64,000 nt of DNA, from NCBI GenBank assembly GCA_934675625.1, contig CAKURH010000004.1:1-64000 (forward strand), written 5' to 3'. The stretch is from an uncultured Kiritimatiellota bacterium. Its GTDB lineage: Bacteria; Verrucomicrobiota; Kiritimatiellia; RFP12; UBA1067. The notes below the pieces were generated by a model. That model was not told the DNA's origin and did not search any database. It worked only from the letters and a program-made list of their open reading frames with translations. Every line of letters begins with the position of its first letter. The first letter of the stretch is position 1. Both the position numbers and the translations under genes were made by a program. This document shows positions 34,338 through 42,713 of the stretch, piece after piece.

Positions 34338-35336
34338 TTAAACGTCCGTCACCGCGTCGCGGAACTCGCACACGACTTCGGCTTTTCCAATGGAGATTGT
34401 CAGATGCGCATATTCCGCCGTTGCGGTCGCGGTATGGCTGAACGTCGATGGGTCCATGTTGAATGAGTGCCGCCGCTTCACTCCCTCGATGACGTTCTGC
34501 GCGGTCGCCTTGTCTATTCCGGGCGCGCCGAAGGTCGACGCGCCGACCCGCACGGCGTATTTGTAGGTCTCGACGACATACAAGCTGTTGTCATTGACTT
34601 CCGTTGAAGAATACGCGACAGTGACGGGAACCCACGTGGCGGCGCGCTTCAGGATGAACGCCCCGTTATACTTCTGCGTGGGAAAGGGAATTGCGAGCGT
34701 GTCGAGCGCGCCAAGCTTCGCCGTGCGCGTAATACGCCCGTCCGTATTCCAAGCCCCGTTCGATTTCGACGCGCTTGCATACTCGCTGTAAATCGTGTGC
34801 GTCCCAACAATGGTTCCGATGTCGCTCTCGTCAACCGTCCCCTCCACTTCGACCGTCTCAGCTGTGACGTTTGCGGGATATCCGGCGTGCGCGATTGCGA
34901 TGCCGAGCTCCCTCATGCCCCGCTGAAGTGCAAAAATCCTGTCCGCGCGAATGACCTTGCTGTCGTATTCGGGCACGGGAATCGCAAGCGACGTGCCCCT
35001 CTTTCCCTCGCGTTCCGCAACCTCCTCCAGCCAACTTCCAATTGGCGCGTCGGCGGAAAGCTCCGTCCAGTCCGTGAAGTCCGCCGTCCACGTGAAGCAG
35101 TTTCCTTCGCGGAGGTAGTCGGCAACCGCCTTCGTCATGTATTCGATAGGCTCGTCCAGCAGCCGCCGGTCGAACGTGCCGACCCTTGACGACGCGATGT
35201 CGCTTTCCCGCCCGGTGACGTGGTCGCGCTCCGCGACAGCCTCCTGGAGCCACGCGACGTCAACGCCCATCAGGCGGGTGTCGTTCCGCCGGAGCATGAG
35301 GTCTGCGGACAGGTCGATGCGGTCGAGGTCGCCCAT
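34338..35336 (-). CDS. Phage structural-like protein of unknown function
   Basis: The protein has 332 residues, mostly beta-rich, with no signal peptide. It is the first surviving gene of the right-to-left cassette. The start at 35336 is fixed by a strong ribosome binding site (GGAGGAG) 7 nt upstream. Nothing of the cassette remains beyond that site: the RHS gene on the other strand starts within about 15 bp. No family was recognised; position before a baseplate-like and a fibre-like gene suggests a tail component. Confidence 0.55.
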   Translation of the reverse strand: MGDLDRIDLSADLMLRRNDTRLMGVDVAWLQEAVAERDHVTGRESDIASSRVGTFDRRLLDEPIEYMTKAVADYLREGNCFTWTADFTDWTELSADAPIGSWLEEVAEREGKRGTSLAIPVPEYDSKVIRADRIFALQRGMRELGIAIAHAGYPANVTAETVEVEGTVDESDIGTIVGTHTIYSEYASASKSNGAWNTDGRITRTAKLGALDTLAIPFPTQKYNGAFILKRAATWVPVTVAYSSTEVNDNSLYVVETYKYAVRVGASTFGAPGIDKATAQNVIEGVKRRHSFNMDPSTFSHTATATAEYAHLTISIGKAEVVCEFRDAVTDV

Positions 35337-35360
35337 GTAGCACTCCTCCGTGCGGCTCAC

Positions 35361-37934
35361 GCGGGGATTCCTGCGACGCGCGTTCGCTACGACCCTCTCA
35401 GTCGGCTTGTGGCGCGGATGGACATCCTCGGCAACGAGACGGCGATAGACTATTCGACGAATGGGCTGACGGCGACAGTCCTCAATCCGAACGGCTCGAC
35501 GGAGATTACGTCGCGCGATGCCCGAGGCGAGGTCCGGTCTGTCACGGGCACGGCGGTCACGCCTGAATTCCGCACCTCCGGCGTGACAGCGGACGGCATC
35601 CGCTGGACGCGTGTCGTGCGCGGCGAGACGCCGGATGCGCCGCGCTTCACCCTTCGTTGCGAGAACATGCTCGGCCAGGTCGTCCGTGAGGAGCGGAGCG
35701 GCTTTCGGGGCACGGCTCTCGTGACGACCCACGCATACGATGCCTACGGCCGCCTCGTTCGCACCGCCTCCGACGGCGAGCCGATGGTCGTTTACGCTTA
35801 CGACGACTTCGGCGCACGCGTCGCCGAGACCCGCACGGTCGGGGGCGACTGTTCCGTTGATTCGCCCGAATGGCGCAAAAGCGAAACCCATGCCCGTTAC
35901 TCACAGGTGGACGGCACCATTTGGCACGTCACGACCAACGTCGACTTCTGCTCCGATGCGGCCATTGCGCCGCTCGTCGCCTCGCGGCGCATCCAGCTCA
36001 CGGGACTCACGGCGGCGAATCCCGCGCGCCGCGTGAGCGTCGACGTGCGCGGCAACGTCACGGAGTTCTGGACGGAGTTCGCGGATGGCATTGTTACGAC
36101 GAGGCACCGCGTTCCGGAGGTGACGAACGTCATCAGTGCCTGCGCACGGCTTGGCGTCCAGCTGGAGACCGTCTCGCTTTCGGCGGTCACAAACCGAATC
36201 GTCTACGATGCGCTCGGCCGAGCCTGTGCGGAGATTGACGGACGCGGCAACGCGACGCGCACGGAATACGACGTCGCCGGGCGGCGTGCGGTGGCCTATG
36301 ACGGCGCGGGGAACGCGACGCGCTACGCCTACGACCGGTTCGGGCGGCTCGCCGCCGTCACGAACGCGCTCGGACACGCCGTCGTCTACGAATACGACCT
36401 GCGCGGGCGCAAGACGTACGAGGGCGGCGCGACCTATCCCGTCCGCTATTCGTACGACGTCTTCGGCAACCGGATCTCGATGATGACCTACCGCGACGAA
36501 TCAAAGGGGCTCGCTTCGGGCGACGTGACGCGCTGGCTCTACGACGAGGCGAGCGGCCTCATGACCAACAAGGTCTATGCGGACGGGCTGGGCCCCCGAT
36601 ACGAATACGACGCAAACGGCCGCCTCGTGAAGCGCACATGGGCGCGCGGCATCGACACGTCCTACGCCTACGACGGATGGGGTGCGCTCACGAACACGGT
36701 CTATTCGGACGGCACATCGACCATCTCCACGCGGAACGATGCGCTTGGGCGTCAGGTCGAGGCACATGACGCGGCGGGCGTGACGACGTTCGCCTACGAC
36801 GCCTACGGCGCGAACACGAACGAGACGGTGATAGGCGTCGCGGGCACGAACGTCCTTGAACGCTTTACTGACGCCTACGGGCGCGATATCGGCTTCGCAC
36901 TCAACGGCGAACGGCGTACGGTTCTCTCCCGCGACCCAGCGACAGGCCGTATCGCAGCAATGCGTGCGGCAGGCTGCGCAAACGATTTCGCATGGACGTA
37001 TCATCCCGGATGCGACCTGAAGCATACGCTCCGCTACCCGAACGGTGCGCTCGTCACGTGGGAGTACGAGCCGCGACGCGACCTGATGACGCTCGTCTCG
37101 AACGACGTCTACTCGTCTTTCCGCTACACGTATGACGGGGCGGGCAAGCGCACCTCGAAGAACGACGAGCGCTATTCCTACAATGCGCGGGGCGAGCTGA
37201 TCCTGGCGACGAACGTCGTCACGGGCACGGAGTTCGCCTACCGCTACGATGACATCGGCAACCGGCTCTGGTCACGCGAGTTCGGCACGAACTGCACGTA
37301 TGTCGCGAACGGGCTGAACCAGTACACGAACGTCGTGCGCGGCGGCGCTTCCGAGCGGTCGGCGTTCGACCTCGACGGCAACCAGACGAACGTCGTCACG
37401 GCCACGGGCGAGTGGGCGGTCGAGTACAACGGCGAGAACCGGCCCGTGCGGTGGACGCGCACGTCGGACGGCGCGACGGTCCTGATGGCCTACGACCGCA
37501 TGGGGCGGCGCGTCATGAAGAGCGACGAGACGTTCGTCTACGACGGCTACCTGAACGTCAGTAAGACGGTCTGGGACCCGACCGAGCCCGTTGCGACGAG
37601 GCCGATAGTCTTTGACGAGACCGACTTGGTCTTTCTTTTCCATGATACGAACAAGAACGTCGTGGATGAGATTTCATTGTCAAGTGTTTACGGAAAGGAA
37701 TATGCTCCATATGGAACTTTTTTAAAAGGGGAAAACATGTCGCCTTGGGGGTTTTCCTCGGAATATTTTGATCATTCATTGGCACTGATCTCGTACGGGT
37801 TTCGTGTATTGGATACTTTCTGCGGCAGATGGATGCAGCGAGATTCTTACGAGTTCGTCTTTGATTATCCCATTGTTGCGAATCAAGTTGTCAATAAAAT
37901 TGATGTGCTGGGTTTATTTTTTTTATTACACTGA
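35361..37934 (+). CDS. RHS/YD-repeat toxin-delivery protein, 5'-truncated
   Basis: About 857 residues of YD-repeat shell can be read, with many units such as RYAYDRFGRLAAV, RYEYDANGRLVKR and TEYDVAGRRAVA. The sequence ends with the RHS core close (YGFRVLDTFCGRWMQRD, then NKIDVLG). The protein has no native start: RHS sequence begins abruptly near 35361 beside the divergent phage-like gene, so the N-terminal export and plug regions are missing. From about 37665 the base composition turns AT-rich, a sign of exchange of the C-terminus. The frame stops just after NKIDVLG, at a T8 run; the tip continues in another frame. Confidence 0.85.
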   Translation, partial: AGIPATRVRYDPLSRLVARMDILGNETAIDYSTNGLTATVLNPNGSTEITSRDARGEVRSVTGTAVTPEFRTSGVTADGIRWTRVVRGETPDAPRFTLRCENMLGQVVREERSGFRGTALVTTHAYDAYGRLVRTASDGEPMVVYAYDDFGARVAETRTVGGDCSVDSPEWRKSETHARYSQVDGTIWHVTTNVDFCSDAAIAPLVASRRIQLTGLTAANPARRVSVDVRGNVTEFWTEFADGIVTTRHRVPEVTNVISACARLGVQLETVSLSAVTNRIVYDALGRACAEIDGRGNATRTEYDVAGRRAVAYDGAGNATRYAYDRFGRLAAVTNALGHAVVYEYDLRGRKTYEGGATYPVRYSYDVFGNRISMMTYRDESKGLASGDVTRWLYDEASGLMTNKVYADGLGPRYEYDANGRLVKRTWARGIDTSYAYDGWGALTNTVYSDGTSTISTRNDALGRQVEAHDAAGVTTFAYDAYGANTNETVIGVAGTNVLERFTDAYGRDIGFALNGERRTVLSRDPATGRIAAMRAAGCANDFAWTYHPGCDLKHTLRYPNGALVTWEYEPRRDLMTLVSNDVYSSFRYTYDGAGKRTSKNDERYSYNARGELILATNVVTGTEFAYRYDDIGNRLWSREFGTNCTYVANGLNQYTNVVRGGASERSAFDLDGNQTNVVTATGEWAVEYNGENRPVRWTRTSDGATVLMAYDRMGRRVMKSDETFVYDGYLNVSKTVWDPTEPVATRPIVFDETDLVFLFHDTNKNVVDEISLSSVYGKEYAPYGTFLKGENMSPWGFSSEYFDHSLALISYGFRVLDTFCGRWMQRDSYEFVFDYPIVANQVVNKIDVLGLFFLLH

Positions 37935-38337
37935 ACATCCAGCTGGAACAATTCCAGGAAGTGGCTGGCCAAATCCTAATTGGACGGGTACAACAATTGT
38001 CACGAAAATGCCAGTACTTGATGTTTCTGTTCTTCATTGTATAGGCAAAAAGATAAAGTTTTATGCTGTCAGTCATGATATGCGAGTGGATACATATTAT
38101 AGAGTTGAGCCTTCGTACAGATTGCGTCGTGATGAAGCAGACCATGTTTATTGTTATCGATGCTTCTACAGTGAATATGAAGCGGTTATCGCTCTGATTA
38201 AAGCCATTCCTTGTTCGTGCCCTAATGATGCAAATGCATTGCGATTAAAGTATCTGGCTAGGCTTGTGTCGGCACAAATATCTTGCGATGCCTGTAATGC
38301 GAGATACGATCAACCGGGAGGTCCACATGGGCATTAA
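37915..38337 (+). CDS. RHS C-terminal tip (candidate toxin domain) in the +1 frame
   Basis: This frame takes over within the T8 tract and runs about 135 residues from YFFYYTEHPAG to a Cys-rich end (CSCPND, CDAC, GGPHGH). With a 1-nt slip it would be fused directly after the RHS NKIDVLG motif, the place where RHS toxin tips begin. The domain matches no toxin family I know. Cys and His residues suggest metal binding or disulfides. It overlaps the next gene by 11 bp, the spacing usual for toxin and immunity genes. Confidence 0.6.
   Translation, partial: YFFYYTEHPAGTIPGSGWPNPNWTGTTIVTKMPVLDVSVLHCIGKKIKFYAVSHDMRVDTYYRVEPSYRLRRDEADHVYCYRCFYSEYEAVIALIKAIPCSCPNDANALRLKYLARLVSAQISCDACNARYDQPGGPHGH
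37917..37924 (+). other. T8 homopolymer at the RHS core/tip junction
   Basis: Eight consecutive T residues separate the RHS core frame from the tip frame. Removing one T joins them. Candidate site of phase variation, ribosomal or polymerase slippage, or a sequencing error. Confidence 0.7.
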
Positions 38338-38962
38338 GTCTTGCGTAGTGTCAATTATTCTAATTGCAACACTTGAATTAGATGCTGGATTATTTAATTC
38401 ATTTGTCGTGACGAACTTTCATTGTCAAGCGGCGTTCAAGAGGACGGCTTGCGTCATGGCTCAAGACGCAAGGTCTGTCGTCATTGAGCCAGGCGGTCTT
38501 GATTCAGATGAACTGGCTCTTGCCAAATCCTTGGTGTTCTTGTCTCTGAGAAAGAGAAGTGTGCGTACAGAGGTTTCGCTTGACATAGATGAGCCTGTTC
38601 GACTTCGAGTCACGCCTTTTGAGGGCTGGACGGATTACGATCTTTCCTTCTCGTATTTCGGTGCAAGAATTGATGCGTATGACGTGCAGTGCGTTCCGTT
38701 TGTCGTGACAAATCGACGCAATAACCATCGAATGAAGGTCGCGCTGTTCAAGTTCATGAAAGATGGACGTTTCGTGTTCGCCGAATATGCTAATCTGAAC
38801 AATCTTCAAGTGTCACCGATTTTTGCGAGAAACTATACGATGAGAACTTATTTGGCCTACCAGTCGGAGTTCCCGTGGCTTTCCGAAAAAGAAGTGGTGA
38901 GGCAGAAATCTTATATTGAATGGCATGGAAGCAAAGATCATGAAGTGACATCGCAGATATGA
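38327..38962 (+). CDS. Secreted protein A1 after the RHS tip (candidate immunity)
   Basis: The protein has 211 residues with a signal peptide (GIKSCVVSIILIATLELDAG). GGGAGG precedes the ATG. Position directly after an RHS tip, with an 11-bp overlap, is where an immunity gene is expected; a periplasmic location would protect against an incoming toxin. A 3'-truncated near-identical copy exists at 42916, after a different tip. That is unusual for tip-specific immunity and could also mean a shared accessory protein. AT-rich compared with the host genes. Confidence 0.55.
   Translation: MGIKSCVVSIILIATLELDAGLFNSFVVTNFHCQAAFKRTACVMAQDARSVVIEPGGLDSDELALAKSLVFLSLRKRSVRTEVSLDIDEPVRLRVTPFEGWTDYDLSFSYFGARIDAYDVQCVPFVVTNRRNNHRMKVALFKFMKDGRFVFAEYANLNNLQVSPIFARNYTMRTYLAYQSEFPWLSEKEVVRQKSYIEWHGSKDHEVTSQI
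38393..38641 (+). repeat. 249-bp direct repeat, copy 1 (in secreted protein A1)
   Basis: Matches 42982-43230 over exactly 249 bp with about 11 differences counted by eye (about 96 percent identity). The copies are 4.6 kb apart in the same orientation, so recombination could delete or exchange everything between them. Confidence 0.85.
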
Positions 38963-39025
38963 ACGCATGCTTTTGCTTTGCCGGCAAACTCATAGCAAGT
39001 GGGGGTTCGTCGGTTGATAGGGTGC

Positions 39026-39604
39026 ATGATGAATGCTGTAAAGAAAAGAAGAAATAAGATTGTAGTCTACGTTCTCATTGGCGGTATCTTTTTAGCATCC
39101 CTTCATTGTTGCATTCCGATGATGGGCTGGCGGATGGTCTTTGACGGCGGGGACGTCAATCTGATTTCTGGGTATCGACGTGGCGAATGGTATGTCCTGC
39201 GCCAGGATGTGTTCGTTGTCAAGAGCAAAGCGTATGCTATGGGGATGCTCGGCGTTGCCGTTCCTGAAAAGTACAAACTTCAGGGAAGTTATTACGCAGT
39301 TCCGCAGACCATTGGAGATTGGCGAAGTTCTAAAGACAGGGAACGCTTAGGTTGCAGTACTTTCAGCGATATCAGGGGTGTCATGCCCAAGGGAACGAAG
39401 ATTGAGATTGTTGGAAGTAAGGTTGTCTATGCGGTCTCTTGGTGGTATGGTTTTGAGAAGGTTTTTTGCATTATGGCACAGGGCATGCTCAATGGACGAA
39501 TAGTTGAATTTGAGATATCAGACCTCACAGACAGAAAAACGAAAAAACCTTTTGAAACGTTGATTTCTCGTGATCAGGTTGGCCATAGGGAGAATATACG
39601 GTGA
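39026..39604 (+). CDS. Membrane-anchored protein of unknown function in RHS island
   Basis: The protein has 192 residues. One membrane segment lies near the N-terminus (IVVYVLIGGIFLASLHCCI), followed by a likely extracytoplasmic beta-rich domain. Two adjacent ATGs (39026, 39029) are possible starts. The gene is AT-rich like its left neighbour, and its stop overlaps the GTG start of the HEAT-like gene. It may be a second immunity or accessory protein; nothing in it is recognisable. Confidence 0.5.
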   Translation: MMNAVKKRRNKIVVYVLIGGIFLASLHCCIPMMGWRMVFDGGDVNLISGYRRGEWYVLRQDVFVVKSKAYAMGMLGVAVPEKYKLQGSYYAVPQTIGDWRSSKDRERLGCSTFSDIRGVMPKGTKIEIVGSKVVYAVSWWYGFEKVFCIMAQGMLNGRIVEFEISDLTDRKTKKPFETLISRDQVGHRENIR

Positions 39605-40611
39605 AAATGAAGCTGAACAAATTCATTTGGAGAGGAAGCCTTGATTTCATGGTGGGGCTTGTTGTTCCTGTTGCTATCGGCATTGGAGTGGCGATGCTGT
39701 TTCTTTTGCGGCACGACTCGCCCCAAGTCCCGACGGCGATTCGGCATGACGTCCGCCCGATTCAGACGAAGGACGTCGCAGCCCCGTCCGCGTCCCGTGC
39801 GTCGCAACCCCACACGTCAGTCGAGCCGGAAGACGTCTCGGTGGCGGTTGCCGTCGTCTGCGGACATGAGGCCGCGACCGCCGACCGCTACGAGGCGCGC
39901 AATGCCGCGCTTCTGTCTCTCTCCCGTCGCCGAGACCTGGGCGTGGACGATGTGCAGACCTTGATGGCGTATCTCCGTACGACAGGCGGCGCGTTGCACG
40001 TCGAACGCGAGGCCGCGCTGAAGAACGATGTCCTCAATCTTTTGCGGAATCAGGCGACGCTCCCGGACGGGCTTGTCGACCTGCTCATGGAAATGTTCGC
40101 CTGCAATGAGCAACCGTCGGCCGTTCGCGACTACGCGCTCCAACACCTCGGTGCCTTGCAGAAGGACGACCTTGATGCGCAGCAGCGACGAAACTGCCGA
40201 GATGTTTTTGTTGCGGCGGCGAAGGACATCCGCGAGCCTTTCGCGGGAACGGCACTCTATTCGCTGGCCGCAATCGAACAGATGTCAAAGACACAAGAAG
40301 CCGAGTTGCGTCGCCTGACGGTTGCCGCCTGTGGCGCGGCGGCGAATCCCCTCGCCCGGATGTCGGCCCTGCAGCTGGCCGGCGAGCGCGGCTACCGCGA
40401 GGTCTTGCCCGTCGTGCGGAAGCTGCTGGACGGGTCGCGTCGTAATGCGGTGACGGATATGGTCGCGGTCGGGACGCTGGGACTGCTTGGCGGTCGCGAA
40501 GACCTTTCTCGGCTGGAGCGAGTGAAGACGTGCGGCGGGCAACGTCTGCGTCCGGCGGTCGAGGTGGCCATCCGAAGAATTGAAGAACGTCTGAAACAGG
40601 AGGTGAAATGA
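39601..40611 (+). CDS. Membrane-anchored HEAT-repeat-like protein
   Basis: The protein has 336 residues. One N-terminal membrane segment (FMVGLVVPVAIGIGVAMLFL) is followed by a Pro/Ser-rich linker and an all-helical region of about 230 residues. Repeating units resemble HEAT repeats (ARNAALLSLSRRRDLG, ARMSALQLAGERGYREVLPVV, VGTLGLLGGREDL). Such scaffolds bind proteins. GC content jumps to the host level within this gene, so it belongs to a different block than its left neighbour. It overlaps the DUF1573 fusion gene by 4 bp, which suggests they work together. Confidence 0.6.
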   Translation: MKMKLNKFIWRGSLDFMVGLVVPVAIGIGVAMLFLLRHDSPQVPTAIRHDVRPIQTKDVAAPSASRASQPHTSVEPEDVSVAVAVVCGHEAATADRYEARNAALLSLSRRRDLGVDDVQTLMAYLRTTGGALHVEREAALKNDVLNLLRNQATLPDGLVDLLMEMFACNEQPSAVRDYALQHLGALQKDDLDAQQRRNCRDVFVAAAKDIREPFAGTALYSLAAIEQMSKTQEAELRRLTVAACGAAANPLARMSALQLAGERGYREVLPVVRKLLDGSRRNAVTDMVAVGTLGLLGGREDLSRLERVKTCGGQRLRPAVEVAIRRIEERLKQEVK

Positions 40612-41699
40612 TGAAACTTGGTTTGTCTGTCGGTTTTGCCGCATTCGTGTTTGCCGCAGCGGCAACGCCGCGTCTGGAAGTCCCGTCAACGGGCGTTGCG
40701 CTCGGCGAGGTCGCCGCCGGCGAATCCGCGTCTGGAACGGTGACGATTCGGAACGCAGGTGATTCACCTCTCGGTGTCTCGCGGGTCAAGGCGTGCTGTG
40801 GTGCGACGGCGGAGCTGTCGAGCCTGGATCTTGCGCCGGGCGCGTCTGCCGTGCTGACGGTCACGCTGAAGTCGCAGTTGCCGGGCGAGATCTCGAAGTC
40901 CGTCCATCTCTATTGCGACGACCCGAAGAGCCCGGTTGCCGTCATCCTGGTGACGGGCATGGCCCGCGAGCGGCGTACGCCCGGTGCCGTGTCGCGCTTC
41001 ACGCTTCCAGCTGTCGTTCTGGCTGGCGTCGCTGACGGATTCAACCCCTGTGCGTTCTCCATCGTGATTGCGCTCGCGGGCATCCTCGCCGTCGGCGGAT
41101 GGGCGTTCTGCTTCGGCTCGTTCCTGACCTACGTGCTGATGGGGCTAGGCCTGATGCGGGCGCTCAAGGCACTGGACGGACTTGAGACCGTGCGGAATGT
41201 CGTGATGACGGCACTGGCGGTGTCGCTGTTTGTCCTCGCGTTTCTCAGCGTCCGCGACGCCTTCCGCTACCGTCGTGCCAGGGTGCCGTCGGTCATCACG
41301 CTCCATCTGCCGGATCGCGTGAAGAAGCTGATCCGCGTGGTGGCCGAGACGAGCTGGAGCGGCCCGACGGTGGTTGTCGCGGGAGTCGGGTGCGGATTCC
41401 TCGTGACGTTGCTCGACTCGCTCTGCACGGGGCAGATCTATGTGCCCGTCCTTGCGCTCATCTCACGCGAGCCGGAATCCCTGCGCGCGTTCGCGATGCT
41501 GATCGTCTACAATCTCGCGTTCATTGCGCCGCTTGTCGCCGTGTTCGTCCTTGCGGCGAAGGGGGCGGACGCCGCGCAGATGTCCAAGTGGTCGAAGCGC
41601 AACGTCTTCCCGTCCAAGATCGGGCTTGGTGTCATGTTCGCTGTTCTGGGCGTCCTTGTCCTGCCGTGGTTCGGTGCGTGGCTGGAGAGCCTGTTCTGA
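40608..41699 (+). CDS. DUF1573 domain fused to CcdA/DsbD-like membrane domain
   Basis: The protein has 363 residues. After a signal peptide, residues about 22-115 form a DUF1573-type Ig-like domain with CCGAT in place of the common CGCT motif. The rest has about six membrane helices with one Cys in each half: DGFNPCAFSIVIALAGI and LDSLCTGQIYVPVLAL. That pair is the signature of CcdA/DsbD thiol transporters, which move electrons across the membrane to periplasmic thiols. AGGAGG precedes the ATG. In an RHS island it might help disulfide chemistry of exported Cys-rich tips; this is inference. Confidence 0.72.
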   Translation: MMKLGLSVGFAAFVFAAAATPRLEVPSTGVALGEVAAGESASGTVTIRNAGDSPLGVSRVKACCGATAELSSLDLAPGASAVLTVTLKSQLPGEISKSVHLYCDDPKSPVAVILVTGMARERRTPGAVSRFTLPAVVLAGVADGFNPCAFSIVIALAGILAVGGWAFCFGSFLTYVLMGLGLMRALKALDGLETVRNVVMTALAVSLFVLAFLSVRDAFRYRRARVPSVITLHLPDRVKKLIRVVAETSWSGPTVVVAGVGCGFLVTLLDSLCTGQIYVPVLALISREPESLRAFAMLIVYNLAFIAPLVAVFVLAAKGADAAQMSKWSKRNVFPSKIGLGVMFAVLGVLVLPWFGAWLESLF

Positions 41700-41716
41700 G
41701 GCTGTCGAAACACACA

Positions 41717-42292
41717 ATGTCCTCGCATATGCGCCCCCTCCGCTTCCCCGTCCCTCCGTGCCTCCGTGTGAGACGACCACGACATGCCTCGACCGATCCC
41801 TCTGCCGAGGAACTGCGCGCGGTGCGCTACCGCTTTCAGGGGCGCGAGCGCTCGGCGGCGACGGGGCTCGTCAACTTCCGCATGAGGTGGTACGATCCGG
41901 CGACGGGCCGCTGGCTCTCCAAGGATCCTATCGGACTTAGCGGCGGACTGAATTTGTATGCGTTCTGCGGGGGAAATCCTATTTTGCGGATTGATCCGCA
42001 GGGCGAAAGTGCAGCCTCAGTAACAATCACCGTTGTAGCATTGTCATATCTTATATATAAACTTATTAAACACGCAAAATCGGTAAATGATAAAATGAAG
42101 GGCAGGGATGTGGATGATTTGTGTGATGTTGTTAATGGGGCCTTAGATGTCTGTTCGGAAACTATGTCTGCGATAACATCCCCAACAGGCATGATGCCTG
42201 ATGAAAAATCGCCTTTGATAGATCCTTTGATAAGTCCTGCGATAGAAAATATGTGGAACGACACGTTTGATCGCATTAGGCCCTTAGATTAA
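41717..42292 (+). CDS. Orphan RHS core-end with second toxin tip
   Basis: The protein has 191 residues. The first about 90 hold only the last RHS segment: YRFQGRERSAATGLVNFRMR, WYDPATGRWLSKDPIGLSGG, then NLYAFCGGNPILRIDPQG. The remaining about 95 residues are an AT-rich tip with one hydrophobic segment (VTITVVALSYLIYKLI). Orphan tips of this kind act as donors that recombine onto a full RHS gene. The start is uncertain; the upstream 40 codons look like non-coding drift. The gene is followed 1 nt later by a multi-pass membrane protein, a plausible immunity partner for a membrane-acting toxin. Confidence 0.72.
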   Translation: MSSHMRPLRFPVPPCLRVRRPRHASTDPSAEELRAVRYRFQGRERSAATGLVNFRMRWYDPATGRWLSKDPIGLSGGLNLYAFCGGNPILRIDPQGESAASVTITVVALSYLIYKLIKHAKSVNDKMKGRDVDDLCDVVNGALDVCSETMSAITSPTGMMPDEKSPLIDPLISPAIENMWNDTFDRIRPLD

Positions 42293-42293
42293 A

Positions 42294-42713
42294 ATGAAGA
42301 GGATCTACTCTATCTGCGCGTTTCTTTTCCTGTTGGGCTCAGTGTCCGTTTACGCTGTCTTGGGCGTCCGCTTGGCTTTTTGTGCGGTGGTATTTGCGGA
42401 TGCCAGTGAGTTGTCTCGTATGGCAGTGGAGGCCCTTGGTGACTTTGTTTTCTTTTGCTTATGCGCACGGATTCTTCTTTTGCTCGTGCGACAGTCTAAG
42501 ATATCAAAGGCCTATGTATGGTGGTTCTTCCTTGCCGTTACATGGATTGGTGTTATCCAGTTTTGTGCTTCTCAGTTAAGAGCCTTTCTGGAAATGTGGT
42601 TCTGCCTCTTCTTTATTTTATCACCTGTTTTTGTGGCTTTTGTGTTTTCGGTAAAGGATGTTGCCAAACGTAAAAAATTGACCCGAATCGAGGTGGATGA
42701 TGCGAAATGCTGA
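42294..42713 (+). CDS. Four-helix membrane protein (candidate immunity for tip 2)
   Basis: The protein has 139 residues with about four hydrophobic segments (ICAFLFLLGSVSVYAVLG; FVFFCLCARILLLLV; WWFFLAVTWIGVIQF; FCLFFILSPVFVAFVF). It starts 1 nt after the stop of the orphan tip. Polytopic membrane proteins are usual immunity partners of pore-forming toxins, which fits the hydrophobic segment in tip 2. No family was recognised. AT-rich. Confidence 0.55.
   Translation: MKRIYSICAFLFLLGSVSVYAVLGVRLAFCAVVFADASELSRMAVEALGDFVFFCLCARILLLLVRQSKISKAYVWWFFLAVTWIGVIQFCASQLRAFLEMWFCLFFILSPVFVAFVFSVKDVAKRKKLTRIEVDDAKC

Noticed and set aside
35400..37660. Repetitive DNA that might be a CRISPR or tandem array
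   Set aside because: The similarity is at the protein level (YD repeats); there are no identical DNA repeats with spacers. No CRISPR array was seen anywhere in the window.
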